Positions 21,362 to 32,727 of a stretch of 64,000 bases of DNA are shown here, one piece after another. The notes beneath the pieces are model-generated. The model searched no databases and had not been told where the DNA came from. It was given only the letters and a program-made list of their open reading frames with translations. The DNA is taken from positions 62,001-126,000 of the forward strand of contig JAJOZX010009094.1 of assembly GCA_023014485.1 (NCBI GenBank), written 5' to 3'. How positions within the stretch are numbered: the stretch's first letter is position 1; every line of letters starts with the position of its first letter. The stretch is from Bathynomus jamesi. Its lineage: Eukaryota; Arthropoda; Malacostraca; Isopoda; Cirolanidae. Both the position numbers and the translations under genes were made by a program.

Positions 21362-21794
21362 CAGTCAACCCTCGTTATAACGGACTAATAGGGGGGAAAG
21401 GTGTCTGTTTATAGCCGATTGTCCGATATAACCGACGGTACTGGTAACCTACGGTATACGTATACGATACGGTAATGGAGATACTATATACAGTACTGTG
21501 CACTGTCTGCTGAACACGATACATGATAAATGATACAGAAAATAATGAAATATAAAAAAATTAAAGTTAGCTTGTCCTTGGCCTACGAATGTCGGAAACA
21601 GTTTGCTTTTTCACGCCATACTCCGCGCACACCTTGGCCACCGAAGCACCCGCCTCTAACTTCTTGATTAATTCCAGCTTCTGGGTCACCGACAGGGTCA
21701 CACGCTTCTTCTTTTCCTGGTTAACGTTGCCAGTGGTGTGTCTGGTTTATCCGACATCCGCTCTAACGGGGTCCGTTATAGCGATGGTTGACTG
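21362..21794 (-). mobile_element. Tigger-type deletion derivative with HTH fragment
   Basis: Ends are CAGTCAACCCTCGTTATAAC and its imperfect inverse ending GGTTGACTG, with TA at both edges. On the minus strand 21736-21575 encodes a Psq/CENP-B-type helix-turn-helix (VTQKLELIKKLEAGASVAKV ... YGVKKQTVSDIR). The rest of the transposase is deleted. Confidence 0.85.
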
Positions 21795-22176
21795 TACGTG
21801 CCTGTCATACAGTTTATATTACAGTTCACAGCAAGGCCTAATTTAAGATGGGGTGGGGTCAATTTGGAGCCAGAGCCATTCTCTGTAACCAATGGTGTCA
21901 GCAGGGAGGGATATTATCACCCTGCTTATTCAATGTTTATATGGATAATCTATCTATTGTACTGAACACTCATTAAATAGATGCTGTCTTGATACAATGA
22001 TTGTTAATAATATGATGTATGCAGATGATCTAGTTCTTATTTCTCCATCTGTAAAAGGGCTCAGCACATTTTCAAGGTTTGTGAAAGGTATGGGAAGGAT
22101 AAAGTATAACAGAGACGTCAACCTTGAAGTATGAAAATCCGAGAGATCTCATTTTCCACATTTCTCATTTTCCCCC

Positions 22177-22179
<3 letters not shown>

Positions 22180-22207
<28 letters not shown>

Positions 22208-22225
22208 ATTATTATTATTATTATT
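22180..22225. repeat. (ATT)n microsatellite
   Basis: About 15 ATT/TTA triplets with one interruption, inside LINE-F. Confidence 0.95.
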
Positions 22226-22438
22226 AGACTTAAAATCTGAGAGTTGATATGTCTGGTATAATCCTGCTAAAAGTCATATTATGATTATGAGGACCAAAGC
22301 CTACAAGTATATAAAATTTCCTGAATTTCAGTTGAATGATATGGTACTGTCAGAAGTGACCCAGACTAAGTATCTTGGCCACATATTAACTCAGTCTGTC
22401 AAGATGACTGTGGTATTCTGAGGCAGTGTAGACAATTA

Positions 22439-23081
22439 CAGCAATCCCTCACTTAGCGCTCTTAATTGGTTCCACGAAATCAGAGTGCTAAGTGAAATCA
22501 ATATTCCCATAGGAATCAATGTAAATAACTTTAATTCATTCCTTGGAAAAATAAATAAATTTAAAAGATTTTAATTTGATCCCTAATTACTAAATGATGA
22601 ACAGAAACTAGTAAATAGTGACAACTTTATTACAAAGACATATTTAGTGTAAACACAAAATAAAATGGCATATAAAATGTATAAAAGAACATATCAAAAT
22701 AAGATTGGGAGTTACACAGCTTCAGGTATATTGAATCTGTCAAAGATGTCAAAGATTTAGGACAAACTGATTCAACTGACAAATTCTCCATGTCTTTTGA
22801 CTAATACGCATTAGAAATTGTCCAAAATTTTGGCCTGGGTGACTGAATGGGTTAACAGCGCTTTTATTATACAGTATGTTATTAATGTTTAATATGGTTT
22901 TAACTTAAATTATGATGTGTGTTTGTTATAGACTATTTATTACGTGAGCACATATTTTATTATTTTAACAAAATGAACTCATGCAAATAGTGCTATATCG
23001 GGGATAGCACGCTATAAGTAAACATGGGCATAAAGTATTAACAGTGCAATATCGAAACCGCGCTACAGTGAGGGATTGCTG
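22439..23081. mobile_element. TA-flanked MITE (pogo/Tigger-like ends)
   Basis: Terminal repeats CAGCAATCCCTCAC(T) and its inverse GTGAGGGATTGCTG; TA at 22437-22438 and 23082-23083. 643 bp with no coding capacity. It disrupts LINE-F, which resumes right after it. Confidence 0.85.
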
Positions 23082-23275
23082 TATATGCTCAGGGAAATAC
23101 CAGTACCTTGATTAGAAAATTTTACATGTACATTAGATGTTAAGTTGATCTTGTTCAAAACTTTTTGTACTCCATTGTATACAGCTCATTTGTGGTGAAA
23201 CTACAGGATGTATAATATGAGAAAACTGTGTGTTGCATGTAATAATATTTTTAGTTTATTAAGAACTAACACAGT

Positions 23276-23620
23276 AACATGGTAAAAACTTTATACTGGG
23301 CACACTAGGGGCGCTTCAGCCCATCTGGGTGGCTCCACTGTTAATATAAACAAACTATAAATGCAGTTACATGCAAAATTAAGATACAATTGATCTCTGC
23401 AGATTGTCACAAATCTACTAGCTGTACATTAACTTCAAAACTTTGGATCTTGTGGATCATTCATCAATACCACTACCGTACTAATTTTAAACATCATACA
23501 TGGTTATCTCACAAGAAGTTTTACATGGATCAAGAGGATCTTAGTCACTGCTTGTCTACTACTTATATATACAGTACCATACAATAGTTGTATGTACACC
23601 CTTTCAGGGTCTCCCATTTA
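23276..23620 (+). repeat. Interspersed repeat R1
   Basis: Inverted copy at 9585-9971; about 345 bp. Both copies share CAGCCCATCTGGGTGGCTCC and end in AGGGTCTCCCATTTA. No coding signal. It could be a SINE or MITE; neither tRNA boxes nor clear TIRs were seen. Confidence 0.7.
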
Positions 23621-23803
23621 AAGATGTCTGTGAGGCAAGTGAATACGAGTCTTTCATGCATCACAGTGCTATGGGGGGCACCACTCAGCAGAGAAATCTC
23701 TTTAAATGGGGGTATAAAGACAGAGAATATCCCCCAACCCAAGATGCTGCCTCCCTACATCCCATCTCCCTGTGTGGGTGATGAGATTTACCCAAATAAA
23801 AAA

Positions 23804-23851
<48 letters not shown>

Positions 23852-23870
23852 GGTAGGGTTCACAAACTAC
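23621..23870. repeat. Spacer with (TA)n at 23807-23848
   Basis: A ~40-bp TA microsatellite within otherwise unrecognised sequence. Short ORFs over it are repeat artefacts. Confidence 0.8.
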
Positions 23871-24341
23871 TACTTCACACCATTACCAGTTCCAGCAAAA
23901 TGTCATTACCAGATACCTCTTTCAGTCATTAATTTATCTAGTTTATTCTTAGGTCTCCAAAGTGTAGGAACTCGCAACTACTTCATCTAAGCTATTCCAG
24001 AATTTCACTACTACATTTGAAAAACTATGTTGTGCTAATTGTGATTTACATTTTTGTTGAAAAAACTTAAGGCTATGGCCTCTTGTCCTATCATTGTGAT
24101 CCTTTGTAAAAAGAGTGGAAGTCTATATTGTCTAACTTATTTATTATTTTATATACTTCTATCATATCACCTCGTAACCTTCTTCACTTTAGGGAAAACA
24201 TGTTTAGGTCCTCCAATCTCTCTTTGTAACTAAGGTGTCTAAGGCATGGTATCATCCTTGTGGCTCTCTTTTGTACTTTTTCTAGTCTGTCTTTGTCTTG
24301 CTCTAAATAAGGACTACTGAACTGAATGTAATACTCAAGAA

Positions 24342-24536
24342 CAGAGCTGGGCACTTGCGTTTTTTTTTGCGGTACTGCGGTACTACCGTGTTGGTCGGTA
24401 CCGCGGGAAATTTGAATGCGGTAGCGGTACTGCTGTACTTTCAGCGATCCTTTGCGGTACTGCGTTATGCGGTACCGGTTTGGTAGTGTGGTAGTAGTAC
24501 CGCAGTACCGCAAAAAAACGCAAGTGCCCAGCTCTG
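24342..24536. mobile_element. hAT MITE with GCGGTAC-rich interior
   Basis: Terminal repeats CAGAGCTGGGCACTTGCG and inverse; CTCAAGAA is duplicated at 24334-24341 and 24537-24544, an 8-bp hAT-type duplication with T and A at positions 2 and 7. The interior is built of repeated GCGGTACTGCGGTACT-like words on both strands, giving it strong self-complementarity. Confidence 0.95.
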
Positions 24537-25168
24537 CTCAAGAAGAGGCCTCACATATGAAGTGTAGAGTCTTCTTATAGTTTCTGGTGATTTATATTCT
24601 ATATGTTTCTGCATTAGGTTCAATCTAGCATTAGCCTTATTGCTAATTTTGATACAATGATTTGTAGGTTTAAGATCATGATTCACAATGACACCCAAAT
24701 CTTTCCTTTTTTTTATTTATTTATCCAACTTCCATCCAGGTTATACTCAAATTCTGGATTATGACCAACATGCATAACTTTACACTTTTCCACATTAAAT
24801 TTCATCTCCCATCTATCTGCCCAAGCAACTACCTAGTCCTTTTGCATTTTCATGGCACCTGTTAAAGATCTTACATTTTGTCCCAATTTTGTATCATTTG
24901 CAAATGTTGAGGTTTTACTATTTAGACCCCTTTCCAAATCATTAATATAAATAATAAAAAGTAGAGGTCCAAGTACTGACCCCTGTGGGACTCACCTCAG
25001 AACAGGGCTCCATGTAGACCTAGTCCCATTTAACTGGACTCTCTGTTCTCTTTCTTTAAGCCATTCTTTAATCCAATTTGCTACTCTCCCTTTTATTCCA
25101 TGAGCTCTAACTTTAACAAGCAACTGCTCATGAGGAACTGTATCAAAAGCTTTGGCAAAATCCAAGTA

Positions 25169-26721
25169 CAGCAATACCCCGATTACTGCGGGTTCGATTA
25201 CTGCGCTTTTCAATTTAGTGCGGTTGGCAGTTTGACACCAAAAATTCAAATACTGCGTATAAGAATTTTATTTAATGCGGTACCGTTCGTTGTTCGTCCG
25301 TTCGTCATTTACCGCTCGTTGCTTGTTCGTTCGTATGTATACAATATCAGCACACACGCACGCATACGATCAGTGCTTCAGTATCTCTGTCGCCTTCATA
25401 TAGTGCACAGTGTTTCACTATTATTTCACATACGTTTATACATTGTTTTCAAAGCCTCAATTTATCATCATGAGTTCTAAACGAGTGAGTACCGCAAGTA
25501 AAAGTGGTGAAAGTGCAACGAAGAAGAGAAAAGTTATTGGATTGGAAGAAAAATTAACAATAATTAGCAAGTATGAAAGTGGTGCAACCAAAGCTAAAAT
25601 AGGCCGCGATCACAGTATGGGCGAATCAACAGTGCACAATATTATTCAGAATATGAAACTTTATAAAGAACAAGGACAAAGTGCTGCTTCATCATCGAAT
25701 TTACAAATGACAAGAAACAGAAGCATTACAATGATTGAAATGGAACGTCTGTTGTCAATTTGGATGGAAGATTGTAATCAAAAGCGCATTCCTTTGAGTC
25801 AAATGACGATAAAAATGAAGGCTCTCCCTCTGTTTGCAGCCATCCAAAGAAAATGGAATGAAGAAAACGGAACTGAAGGGGAAACTAACGAAACATTTTC
25901 TGGAAGTTCTGGATGGTTTGACAGATTTAGAAAATGAACTGGAATCCATAATGTTAGGATTGTAGGGGAAAGTGCAAGTGCGGACGTTAGTGCAGCAGCC
26001 ACATATCCCACCAAATTGAAACAAATTATTGAAGATGGAGGTTATGTTGACGAACAAATTATAAATGTTGACAAAACAGAAATTACTCAACTTGGTTTAA
26101 ACATGGGAATGTCTGAAATAGACGATGGCAATGTCAGAGAATTGCTTGACTCGCATGATGTGGATCTTAATGATGAAGACCTTTTAAATTTAGAGCAGCA
26201 ATGTGCATATGATGAGGATGATTGCCAAGATAGAACAGATGAAACTGAGATGCAAACAAAAGAATTCTCAATTAAAGAACTCGATGCTATTTTTAGAACT
26301 TTTGAAGATGGAAAGCAGATGATAATGGATGCAGATCCGAATGTAGAAAGAGCGATGCAAGTCAGAAGACAAGTTGAAAATGCACTCAGTTGTTATAGGG
26401 TCACGTACAAAGAGAAGAAGAAAGCATCATCGAAACAAACATCCCTTTTACAATATTTTCGTAAACAATAAAAACATTTAATTTTTTTTGCATATGCTGA
26501 TGCAAGTCAATAAACTAGTAAAACATAATACTGCGTCCAATTCATTTGTTTCCTTCTTTATTTATATCAATTTTCATACGTATTTTAAAAATTTTCAAAT
26601 TTTTCAAAAGTCTAGACATCAATTGATGATTTTACATGTATTTATATCTTTGATTACTGCGGTTTCGCTTACTGTGGTGTTTTTTCCGCATGAATTAACC
26701 GCAGTAACTGGGGTATTGCTG
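25169..26721 (+). mobile_element. Tigger/pogo element lacking most of its DDE domain
   Basis: Ends are CAGCAATACCCCGATTACTG and an inverse ending GGTATTGCTG, with TA at 25167-25168 and 26722-26723. It interrupts LINE-A. It keeps the transposase start and end (25470-26471) but not the catalytic centre. The termini resemble, but differ from, those of the elements at 13361, 21362 and 22439, so at least three Tigger-like subfamilies are present. Confidence 0.9.
25470..26471 (+). pseudogene. Tigger transposase with catalytic domain deleted
   Basis: The ATG at 25470 starts MSSKRVSTASKSGESATKKR. Residues ~22-75 form a Psq/CENP-B N-terminal helix-turn-helix (LEEKLTIISKYESGATKAKI ... GESTVHNII), followed by the second CENP-B-type DNA-binding helix bundle (LLSIWMEDCNQKRIPLSQMT ... 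WFDRFRK). A stop follows at 25937. Coding resumes at once (ESASADVSAAATYPTK), reaches the first catalytic-region sequence (QIINVDKTE) at ~26055-26085, and then jumps directly to the C-terminal acidic region, so the bulk of the DDE domain is absent. The last residues (QTSLLQYFRKQ, stop 26471) are the normal Tigger end. Confidence 0.8.
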
Positions 26722-26960
26722 TACACAATATCTACAGATTCTTTTTTATCCAGATGCTTTAACATACTATCGTAAAACTCTAAGTTTGTCAAACATGACC
26801 TGCCATTTTGAAAGCCATGTTGGATATTACTAATTAATCCTTCTAAGAATATTTTAATTTTGTCTCTGATGACACTTTCAAGTAATTTGCAAATAATAGA
26901 AGTTAAACTAATTGGTCTATAGTTTTTAGCTAAGTTTTTGTTTAATAAATGGTGCTCCTT

Positions 26961-27780
26961 CTAGTGCCAGTATGCTGTTTGTAGTTAATAAAGTGCCTAA
27001 CTGTGCCAGTGTCATACACAGTTTTGTATTTAGATTTATCACTAGGTCCAGTGAGTCAGTCAATAAGATAATAGAAGCCATGGTTAGTGGACTGATCTCT
27101 GATATATTTTATAAATCTCAAACCTGGAAGCATTGCAATTGTATCTTCATTATTCACAGTGATTCACTGGCCTACATAGTCAGTGCTCCAGACAACTCTC
27201 TTAACCTTCTATGGACCACTTGTATATGTTTGTACCTGTTCAGTCTGAAATAAAGTGGTGGTGTTTGTAAACCCAGGCCTAAACACACTTACAATATAGT
27301 ATGGTGACCTACAACCAGACATGAACTTCAACTTTTTAAGGTATGGTGGTTTCCTTTTTATCATTGAGCTGTACTAAATACTGAAGGCAAATAAATTTAA
27401 TAATTTAACTAAAAAAATACTTAACAAGGGCTTCTGAAGACCTCCACATACACACAACTTTTAATGAAAAAACATAGGCTTTTTGCCATCAATGGTAGGC
27501 ATTAAATGTGATGGAAATTTCCATCAGATTGCCAGGTTAAAAGCAATCAACCATAAGGCTTATATAATTTTTTTATAACTATTTAACTCGTACTCTGCTC
27601 TAGTGTCATTGAATGCTGTCTCACTAAAGCAGACTATATCCAGATTTTTACTAATCATCAGACATGGGGTAATAGTAATAGACTATTACAGGATGTTTCA
27701 AGTAGTAGTAGATCATAATTTTTTGGCTGTAATAGTAATACTAATAGAAGGCAAAGTAAGAGATAATAGTATATTACTTT
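26961..27780. other. No gene recognised
   Basis: AT-rich sequence with short frames only. There is a weak (ATAGTA)n-like stretch at 27670-27775, immediately before LINE-B. Confidence 0.4.
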
Positions 27781-28055
27781 TCTATTATTCAATGTTCAAA
27801 AATGCAAAGTCATGCATTTTGGTAGAAATAATGAAAACTTTAGTTATCAGATACAAGGGAACTGGTTGGTGGATGTTAGAAAGGAAAGGGATCTTGGCAT
27901 TATAGTTTGTAGTGATCTAAAATTTTCTAAGCAGTGCTTAGAGGCTAGAAATAAAGCAAATAAAATGTTAGGTATTATTAAGAGGAATGTTAGTTACAAG
28001 AGTAAGGAAGTCATCTGTAAATTATATAATTCTTATGTTAGGCCTCACTCAGAAT

Positions 28056-29006
28056 TAGTGATGCACCAATTAATCAGCATCGGCATAATTGGCAGATATT
28101 TTGCTTAGTGGCATCAGCAAAATTTTGCCGATTATTTGCTGATTAATATTAAATATTCCAAATTTTATAAATAGATTTTCAATGATTATTTTAAGTTATA
28201 ATGGCTTAGGTTACTGACTTATTGCATTTTAAATTCAAATTTAAATCATGAAATGAGCATTTTAATTATAGTCAGCCTGAAAAACTAAGAAAATGGTAAA
28301 CAGAAAATGGGACAACCATACTTAGTAAAACTGAGTAGCAAGTATTGTAAGTAAACATGATCTTAAATCTGATACAGGATTTTTCCACTTAGAAATGCAT
28401 TGCCCATATTATTATTGATGGTAAACTTAAATTTCTTGACAAGAAAATACAAGTAGAACTTGTTATGAAGTGGGTACAAGCTAGTAGTCATATAGCAAGG
28501 CCTAGACTTAGGCTAGCCCAGTTTTTCAAACATTTGTAGCAGCTTAGGTTAGCCTACATAATTTGATTTTCATGTTTGTTATTCAGAAGTGTACACTCCT
28601 AGGAGAAAAATAGGCTGAGTGCAACAACAGGTGAAAAGGTTATGTTCTTACACCATAATTTAAGAGTTTTGGATTTTAGATATTAATTGAAAAAAGGGTA
28701 AATGATATATATATATATATATATATATATGGGCCTTGGTGGTGTAGTGGTTAGTGTTGCTGACTACAAATCCATTGGCCCCAGGTTCAAGACCCATTGA
28801 CAGCAGTCAGTGCACAGCAAAACCCAGCTGTTTATCCTTCCACACAATAAAGAAAGTGGTTGGTAGATAAATGGGTGCCCTGGGTGGTTAAGATGCTGGG
28901 CTGCTGGGGCATGGTTCGAATTCCACGTTAAACTGTAGGTCTAAGGTGGAGTGAAAAGCTTGACCTTCATCAGAATGAACAATTCAGGCAGAAGCTAACC
29001 AAAAGT

Positions 29007-29081
<75 letters not shown>

Positions 29082-29500
29082 CATGCTTTCTGAATTAATA
29101 AACACTTGTTTACTCTTGGACTTTGGTAATTTTTTGTTCCTTCTTTCTATGCATTCAAGGAGCAATATATGAAAATCAGAAAATAAAGTTCACCATGTGG
29201 GTGTCCACTATCCACTCTAATGACTACCAGCCTTTTTAGTCTTTACTAAGCTAGGTGGACACTAGGAAAATACATTATAGGGCCTGTTTAAAACTATAGC
29301 TGTATTTGAAAAAAATAAAACATTGCCATCAGAAAAGTAAATTAAAAATAAAATTTAAATCCATAAGTTACTCAGTAAGGCAAAAAGTGAAAGAAAATAT
29401 ACTTATGCTATTATTAATATAGAACAAATCTTTTCCCTAAATTTCATTTATTAGATACCATAATCAGCATCTGCAAAAATTTGGCATCGGTGCATCACTA
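28056..29500. mobile_element. hAT-type non-autonomous element
   Basis: Termini TAGTGATGCACC and GGTGCATCACTA; flanking octamers CTCAGAAT (28048-28055) and CTTAGAAT (29501-29508) differ at one base. The 1445-bp interior has no transposase, but holds two (TA)n tracts and a tRNA-derived SINE. It splits LINE-B cleanly within an EYC motif. Confidence 0.9.
28690..29085 (+). repeat. tRNA-derived composite SINE between (TA)n tracts
   Basis: 28729-28800 carries an A-box-like TGGTGTAGTGGTTAGTG and a B-box-like GGTTCAAGACC. A second tRNA-like block lies at 28877-28925 (GGGTGGTTAAGATGCTGGGC and GGTTCGAATTCC). The SINE ends near 28995. (TA)n runs at 28706-28728 and 29008-29074, the latter passing into (TG)n, lie on both sides. 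Confidence 0.7.
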
Positions 29501-30169
29501 CTTAGAATACTGCATTCAAGCTTGGTCCCCTCACCTTAGACATGATATTGATAAGCTTGAAGGTGTGCAACATAGGGCAACCAACCTAAGAAGATTTGAA
29601 CACAGGGCTAGATTAAAGGAATTAGGTATGTTCAGTTTTGAGAGATGTAAGATGGGAGATACGATATAGATGTTCAAAATGTTTTCAGGTTTGACCAATT
29701 TAGATGTACATAACTTTTTCTCACTAGAGGTTAATGGGATAACTCATGGGCATATTAAGAAAATTAGAAAACACTCTTAGACTTGATCTACGGAAGTACT
29801 TTATCAGTCATAGAGAAATAGATTTTTGGAATGACTTGCCATATAATGTGGTAAACAGTAGCTTGTTAGTTAATTTTAAGAAAAATTTGGACACTTTCAT
29901 GAATGAAAGAGAGAGTTTGTAGATTGTAATATTGTACTGTATATTTTTAGCTCAAGTTATGTAGGGTACTGTTGAGTAGTAAATAGCTGTATGCTAATTA
30001 GCTGACTTGAGATTAACATTTTGCAAGATTTTAAATAATGTAGTAAATAGATTGTAAATGGTATATATTCAAAGCTTAAGTTATGTAAGTTACTTTGGTT
30101 GTAGTAAATAGTTGAATGTTGGTTAGCTGACTCAAGATTTGAAGTTTTGCAAGATTTATTATTATAAAA

Positions 30170-30909
30170 TATAGCTCATGACTTTGAAAACCTCAATAGG
30201 CCCCAGGGGCTTCATATTTCCACAAAATTTAATATAATGTAATTTAACAAAAACTATGACGCTAATAAAAAATTTATAATGTGTATATAATAAAAAAAAA
30301 AGTTTTGGAGAGAGTAATTTAAAGCACCAGTAGGTGCATACTAGTCTCGTTTATTTATACTGGTAAGTTAGTATATCCTGTATTAGGCTCACTTTCTGGC
30401 CTAACTATTCCATTAATCTCACTAGCTACACTATCAATCGTAGGACCAACTAACTTAGGCCCACTAAACTCTGAACTAGCAGTTTTCTTAAACCTTGTTT
30501 GAATCATATCCTTAACCTCATCTAAACACTCGCTGCAAATTTACAAAACCACAAAATATTTGGCAACTTCATACCCCAGGTACACTTGTTCTGTAACTTT
30601 GATACAGGCTGAGTGATACCAATCATCACAACTCTCACATGCTACAGCCTTAGGCCTATCCCCTTCCCTAACTTCCTTTTTACAAACCTTACAATCACAG
30701 TCTAAAATCATCTTAAATACTATTCTTTAACTCTGTTAAAAGCTTTATAGTTTAATTTAGTACTGTATACCCAGCATGGAATGAGCTAATGGGGGCCAAG
30801 GCCAATCAACCCAAAAAACTGGGCTATGTGTATATATATTACATTACGTTTCATTTGGAAAACATGAAGCCACTGGGGCCTATCAAAATTATTAAAGTCA
30901 TGAGCTATA
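30170..30909 (-). mobile_element. TIR-bounded element with a PHD-finger fragment
   Basis: Inverted arms of about 80 bp start TATAGCTCATGACTTT and end with its complement; AGGCCCCAG(G/T)GGCTTCAT is shared inside them. The TA at each edge could be a target duplication. The interior encodes a PHD finger on the minus strand, a domain known from ORF1 of CR1/L2-type LINEs rather than from transposases. It may be an element that captured LINE sequence, or two inverted copies of a repeat around it. Confidence 0.55.
30541..30711 (-). pseudogene. PHD-finger peptide, probable LINE ORF1 fragment
   Basis: The ATG at 30711 opens 56 codons. Cysteines in CDCKVC, then CESC, and WYHSAC give the Cys4-His-Cys order of a PHD finger. 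The last Cys pair (CSEC) lies just past a stop at 30541, in the same frame, which then stays open into KDMIQTRFKKTASSEF to about 30375. The stop therefore interrupts an otherwise coherent domain. PHD fingers occur near the N-terminus of CR1/L2-like ORF1 proteins; a host origin cannot be excluded. Confidence 0.6.
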
Positions 30910-31170
30910 CTGTACAGTATTTTTAATGTTGATAGTAGGTAGGCCACAATAATATCAGGTTGTTAACATAAATTCTGATTAGAAAATGGATGATAGATAA
31001 TGTGAAATAGTTTTAGAAATGTTGCAAAATACATGCAGCAACAGGTTTGCACATGTTTTATCATGATACAGAATGACTTAGGCTAGTGTAGAATTAAGCT
31101 AATGAATATTTTCTCTGGTGTTTTTCATACAATTACAACACCACTATGATATTACAGTAATTGAAAAAAC

Positions 31171-32195
31171 ATGGAGCCGACGAAAGAGCATATTCGACAT
31201 GTGATGCTGTATGAGTTCCATAAAGGATCTAATGCTAGTGAATCCGCAAGAAACATTCAGAGAGTTTATGGAAATGTTGTGAGTGAATGGATGTGTAGGA
31301 GATGGTTTGAGAAGTTCAGAAATGGAAACTTCAGTCTGAAAGATTATCAACGAACAGGACGACCAAATGAGTTAGATGAAGAGTTGCTGAAAGCAACAGT
31401 GGAGGAAAACCCAACGGTAACTGTAAGAGAACTTGGCCTGCAATTTGGCGTTAGCCGTATGACCATTCATCGTCATTTGAAGCTGTTAGGAAAAGTAGTG
31501 ACGGTTGGAAAATGGGTTCCACATGATTCATCACAAGCAAATCTTTAACATCAAATTGATATTTGCACATCAATTTATTCTTGACAACAACTGCAGGCAC
31601 CATTTTTGAATTGGATTGTCACTGCGGATGAAAAATGGGTTCTGTATAACAATATTAAGCATTGACATCAGTGGCTTAGCCATGAAACAAAGCCTGAACC
31701 TCAGCCAAGGAATGAACCCTATCCAAAGAAAATTTTGCTGTGTGTTTGGTGGAATATGCAAGGAATTATTCATTTTGAGCTTTTGCTAGATAACCAAACA
31801 ATCACAGCTGAAGTCTACTGACAACAACTCCAATGATTGAAGATGGCATTACAAGAAAAATGTCCTGCATTAATTAATTGCAGAGGTGTTCTATTCCATC
31901 AGGATAACATGCGCCCTCACACTGCTTGAATCACCACTGCCCAATTGGAGGCATTTGGTTGGAAAAAAAAATGCCTCATCCACCTTATTCTCCGGACATC
32001 GCACGTTCAGACTAACATTTATTCAGAAGTCTGCAACACCACCTAGATGGACAAAAGTTGCAATTCAGGGAAACTATAAAAAATGAAGTGATTGCTTTTT
32101 TTAACTCAAAACCAAGAGATTTCTTCGAACATGGCATAAAAACTTTTCTACAGGTGGGAGGAGGTTATAGAAAAAGAAGGGAATTATATTGATGA
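31171..32195 (+). pseudogene. Mariner transposase, inactivated
   Basis: The ATG at 31171 starts MEPTKEHIRHVMLYEFHKGS, with the paired helix-turn-helix DNA-binding region of mariner transposases (residues ~1-110, including WFEKFRNGNFSLKD and VSRMTIHRHLK). A stop at 31548 and others follow. The catalytic region is still readable: first aspartate in VTADEKWVLYNN (~31616), second in LFHQDNMRPHTA (~31891), third in YSPDIARSD (~31984), a spacing compatible with DD34D. The copy ends near 32195. I could not place its terminal repeats. It lies between the PHD-bearing element and LINE-C fragments. Confidence 0.85.
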
Positions 32196-32490
32196 TTAAT
32201 TTGTCATTGTCATTTAATTTTTGTTCTGAATGAACTAAAAAATCAAGCAGAATATATGTTAAACCATATAATTAAGTTAGGAGTTTTAATGGGCACCAAT
32301 TTGGTCTTTTGATAATGTAATGTAAATAATGTATTTAATAAAGATTAAAAGGCTTTGTAGTTTTTATTTAATCAGCAAAAATGTAAAAAAATAAAGGCTG
32401 TCTCACAGCCTATACGAAAGCCTATTCCTTTCATGTAAACTTGGTTAATAAATTCAAACAAACTCTCAGCAAACCTTATAAGCTATCTGA

Positions 32491-32722
32491 AGTGGAGAGA
32501 GAGTTACAAGGAGTTACAAGGAAAAGAAGTACCTCAAAAGGCCTTGCGGCCCATACCGAGGAGGTACCAATGGCAACGGGTGCCAGGGAAAATTTTGTAC
32601 ACACTCAAATAGTGTGCAAGATTTGGTCTAACCTTTTCTTGAACTGATCCACAGAGGAACCATTCACAACTTCCGAAGGTAACCTGTTCCATGTGTCACA
32701 GTGAGAGAGAGAGAGAGAGAGA
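32491..32722 (-). mobile_element. LINE-C 3'-end fragment between (GA)n tracts
   Basis: On the minus strand it starts right after (CT)n (32702-32722) with TGTGACACATGGAACAGG and runs to the 3' terminus, where TCCTTGTAAC occurs twice before another (CT)n (32491-32507). It matches 44272-44465. It encodes only the last reverse-transcriptase residues (DTWNRLPSEVVN). Confidence 0.85.
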
Positions 32723-32727
32723 TTTTT

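Larger units (their letters stand above)
21845..23240 (+). mobile_element. LINE-F: non-LTR reverse transcriptase fragment, split by a MITE
   Basis: 21845-22436 and 23084-23240. Pieces in different frames read as a reverse transcriptase: NGV.. GGILSP-like block near 21893, a YADDLVLISPS-like catalytic block near 22018-22060, then VTQTKYLGHILT near 22360. The YADD core identifies a retroelement; clade is uncertain. A (TTA)n microsatellite replaces part at 22180-22225. It is multiply frameshifted and dead. Confidence 0.65.
23871..26960 (-). mobile_element. LINE-A: CR1-like LINE, split by two DNA elements
   Basis: On the minus strand, from about 26960 down, the reverse transcriptase reads through NYRPISLTS- and HGFQNGRSCLTNL-like blocks (26930-26760), is interrupted by a Tigger element, then continues as YLDFAKAFDTVPHEQLLVKV (~25165-25100) and ANWIKEWLKEREQRVQLNG. 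It resumes with VIVNHDLKPTN and RRLYTSYVRPL near 24690-24550. A hAT MITE interrupts it, and it ends with KDRLEKVQKRATRM and a degenerate 3' end. Both insertions have clean target duplications. Multiple stops make it inactive. Confidence 0.85.
27781..30150 (+). mobile_element. LINE-B: CR1-like LINE 3' part, split by a hAT element
   Basis: 27781-28055 and 29509-30150. The first part encodes the end of a reverse transcriptase (CKVMHFGRNN-like, ERDLGIIVCSDLKFSKQC, NKANKMLGIIKRN, ICKLYNSYVRP). The protein resumes after the hAT insertion with EYCIQAWSPHLRHDIDKLEG, QHRAT and a degenerate end. The 3' UTR contains a rough ~120-bp tandem duplication (29950-30055 and 30075-30160). It is the same broad family as LINE-A and LINE-C but clearly diverged. 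Confidence 0.8.

Noticed and set aside
23588..23990. ORFs around the (TA)n tract at 23807
   Set aside because: IYIY runs are microsatellite translation; no motif on either side.
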